A DNA stretch of 64,000 nt. Source: Haemophilus aegyptius. GTDB lineage: Bacteria; Pseudomonadota; Gammaproteobacteria; Enterobacterales; Pasteurellaceae. Made by a program: the position numbers and the translations under genes. The stretch covers positions 1,302,001 to 1,366,000 of the forward strand of contig NZ_LS483429.1 in NCBI RefSeq assembly GCF_900475885.1, read 5' to 3'. The notes under the pieces were generated by a model. That model made no database searches. It was not told where the DNA came from and saw only the letters and a program-made list of their open reading frames with translations. Below, piece after piece: positions 63,549-64,000 of the stretch (the stretch's first letter is position 1; every line of letters starts with the position of its first letter).

Positions 63549-63769
63549 CAAGCTATAAATGCCCAAAGTGCGGTGCGGAATTAGAGGATTTTTATACGCC
63601 AGATTATTTTATATCGAGCAGCGAATGGGATGACGATCGTTTTCGTTGTAACGGTCACTTAATTGAGCCGATACCGTTTCCGCAGGTAAGTAAATACAGC
63701 GCAGTAAATCGAACAAAATCTTGCGGTTATTTTGGGTTGGAAGATTTAGGTGTGGAGTATAAAGAATGA
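63545..63769 (+). CDS. small zinc-ribbon-like protein
   Basis: A protein of 74 residues starting MTSYKCPKCGAELEDF with a CPKCG knuckle; further Cys and His (RCNGHL, SCGYFG) could complete a zinc site. Such small genes are common between P and nin genes. Function unknown. Confidence 0.7.
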   Translation: MTSYKCPKCGAELEDFYTPDYFISSSEWDDDRFRCNGHLIEPIPFPQVSKYSAVNRTKSCGYFGLEDLGVEYKE

Positions 63770-63805
63770 GTATTGCGATGTTATTCAAGCGTTGGGAATG
63801 ATGTT

Positions 63806-64000
63806 ATGAGCCAATACAAACCTTTCTTTTTACGTGATCAACGCATTAAAAATAATTGCTTGGATTTAATCAAAGAGCTGCCAATAGACGATAAAAAGCC
63901 GTTGGTAGTCAAAATCCAACCAATAACACGAAACCTTGAGCAAAACGCCAAGTTTCACGCTATGTGCCAAGATGTTGCAAATCAGGCTGAATTTATGGGG
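63806..64000 (+). CDS. ninB: NinB-like recombination protein (partial, runs off window)
   Basis: 65 codons are visible to the edge. FFLRDQRIKNNCLDLIKELPIDDKKPLVVKIQPITRNLEQNAKFHAMCQDVANQAEFMG fits NinB, where the RxxxQNxxxxAxxxDV block is conserved. NinB binds single-stranded DNA and supports phage recombination. Its presence predicts the nin region beyond the window. Confidence 0.85.
   Translation, partial: MSQYKPFFLRDQRIKNNCLDLIKELPIDDKKPLVVKIQPITRNLEQNAKFHAMCQDVANQAEFMG

Overview
The window reads as a Haemophilus influenzae chromosome. Uptake-signal cores (AAGTGCGGT and its complement) are scattered throughout, the DNA is AT-rich, and the gene order pepN-ribE-hmrM-sfsA-tyrS-prs-ispE-lolB-cca ... 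pgi-alr-dnaB-pykA matches what I remember of the Rd KW20 HI1614-HI1573 segment. It differs from Rd, as I recall it, by a haemagglutinating pilus (hif) cluster next to pepN and a lambda-like prophage at a tRNA-Val gene. All family names come from reading the proteins; no database was searched.

Region 1 (1-2.8 kb) is the 3' end of the hif cluster: the usher HifC (partial), HifD and the tip protein HifE, closed by three copies of a GTGGGC dyad repeat. Region 2 (2.9-45.5 kb) is core chromosome: peptide, riboflavin, PRPP and isoprenoid genes, LolB and CCA transferase, low-affinity phosphate uptake, a copper-binding RiPP operon (hvf), radA, lrp-ftsK-lolA-rarA, aroA, purU, hns, a lysine-riboswitch-controlled NhaC-type transporter, ilvIH, argS, the Pcp lipoprotein, the LPS glycosyltransferase lgtD beside a decayed IS1016-like element, then pgi, alr, dnaB and pykA. 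Two intergenic regions look like small-RNA genes: a Fur-box promoter plus intrinsic terminator between sfsA and tyrS, and a promoter-terminator unit between ilvH and argS.

Region 3 (45.7-64 kb, open at the right edge) is a prophage. After the tRNA-Val (GAC) gene come an integrase and an AlpA-like protein. A long leftward early region follows, carrying antirepressors, a Panacea-type toxin-antitoxin pair, RdgC, SSB and a YqaJ/RecE-like nuclease. Beyond it lie DinD, a CI-like S24 repressor, Cro, a CII-like protein, a Rha/ANT antirepressor, O and P replication genes with iterons inside O, and the start of ninB.

The most striking structure is in the leftward region. Five copies of one regulatory module each have a TTGACA promoter, a short RNA ending in a T-run terminator, and a downstream leader carrying two short segments complementary to that RNA. 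This is the layout of the C4 antisense RNA/icd/ant immunity of phages P1, P7 and P22. The complementary segments differ in sequence from module to module yet still pair within each module, so the prophage appears to carry several separately specific antirepressor switches. Two modules feed near-duplicate BRO-type antirepressors, one a truncated KilA-N gene, and two have lost their target gene.

Other points of interest are the hvf operon (precursor with six EGKCG motifs, DUF692 and DUF2063 partners, DoxX protein), a putative PanA-PanT pair, and a 19-residue Ibs-like hydrophobic peptide upstream of a ribbon-helix-helix gene.
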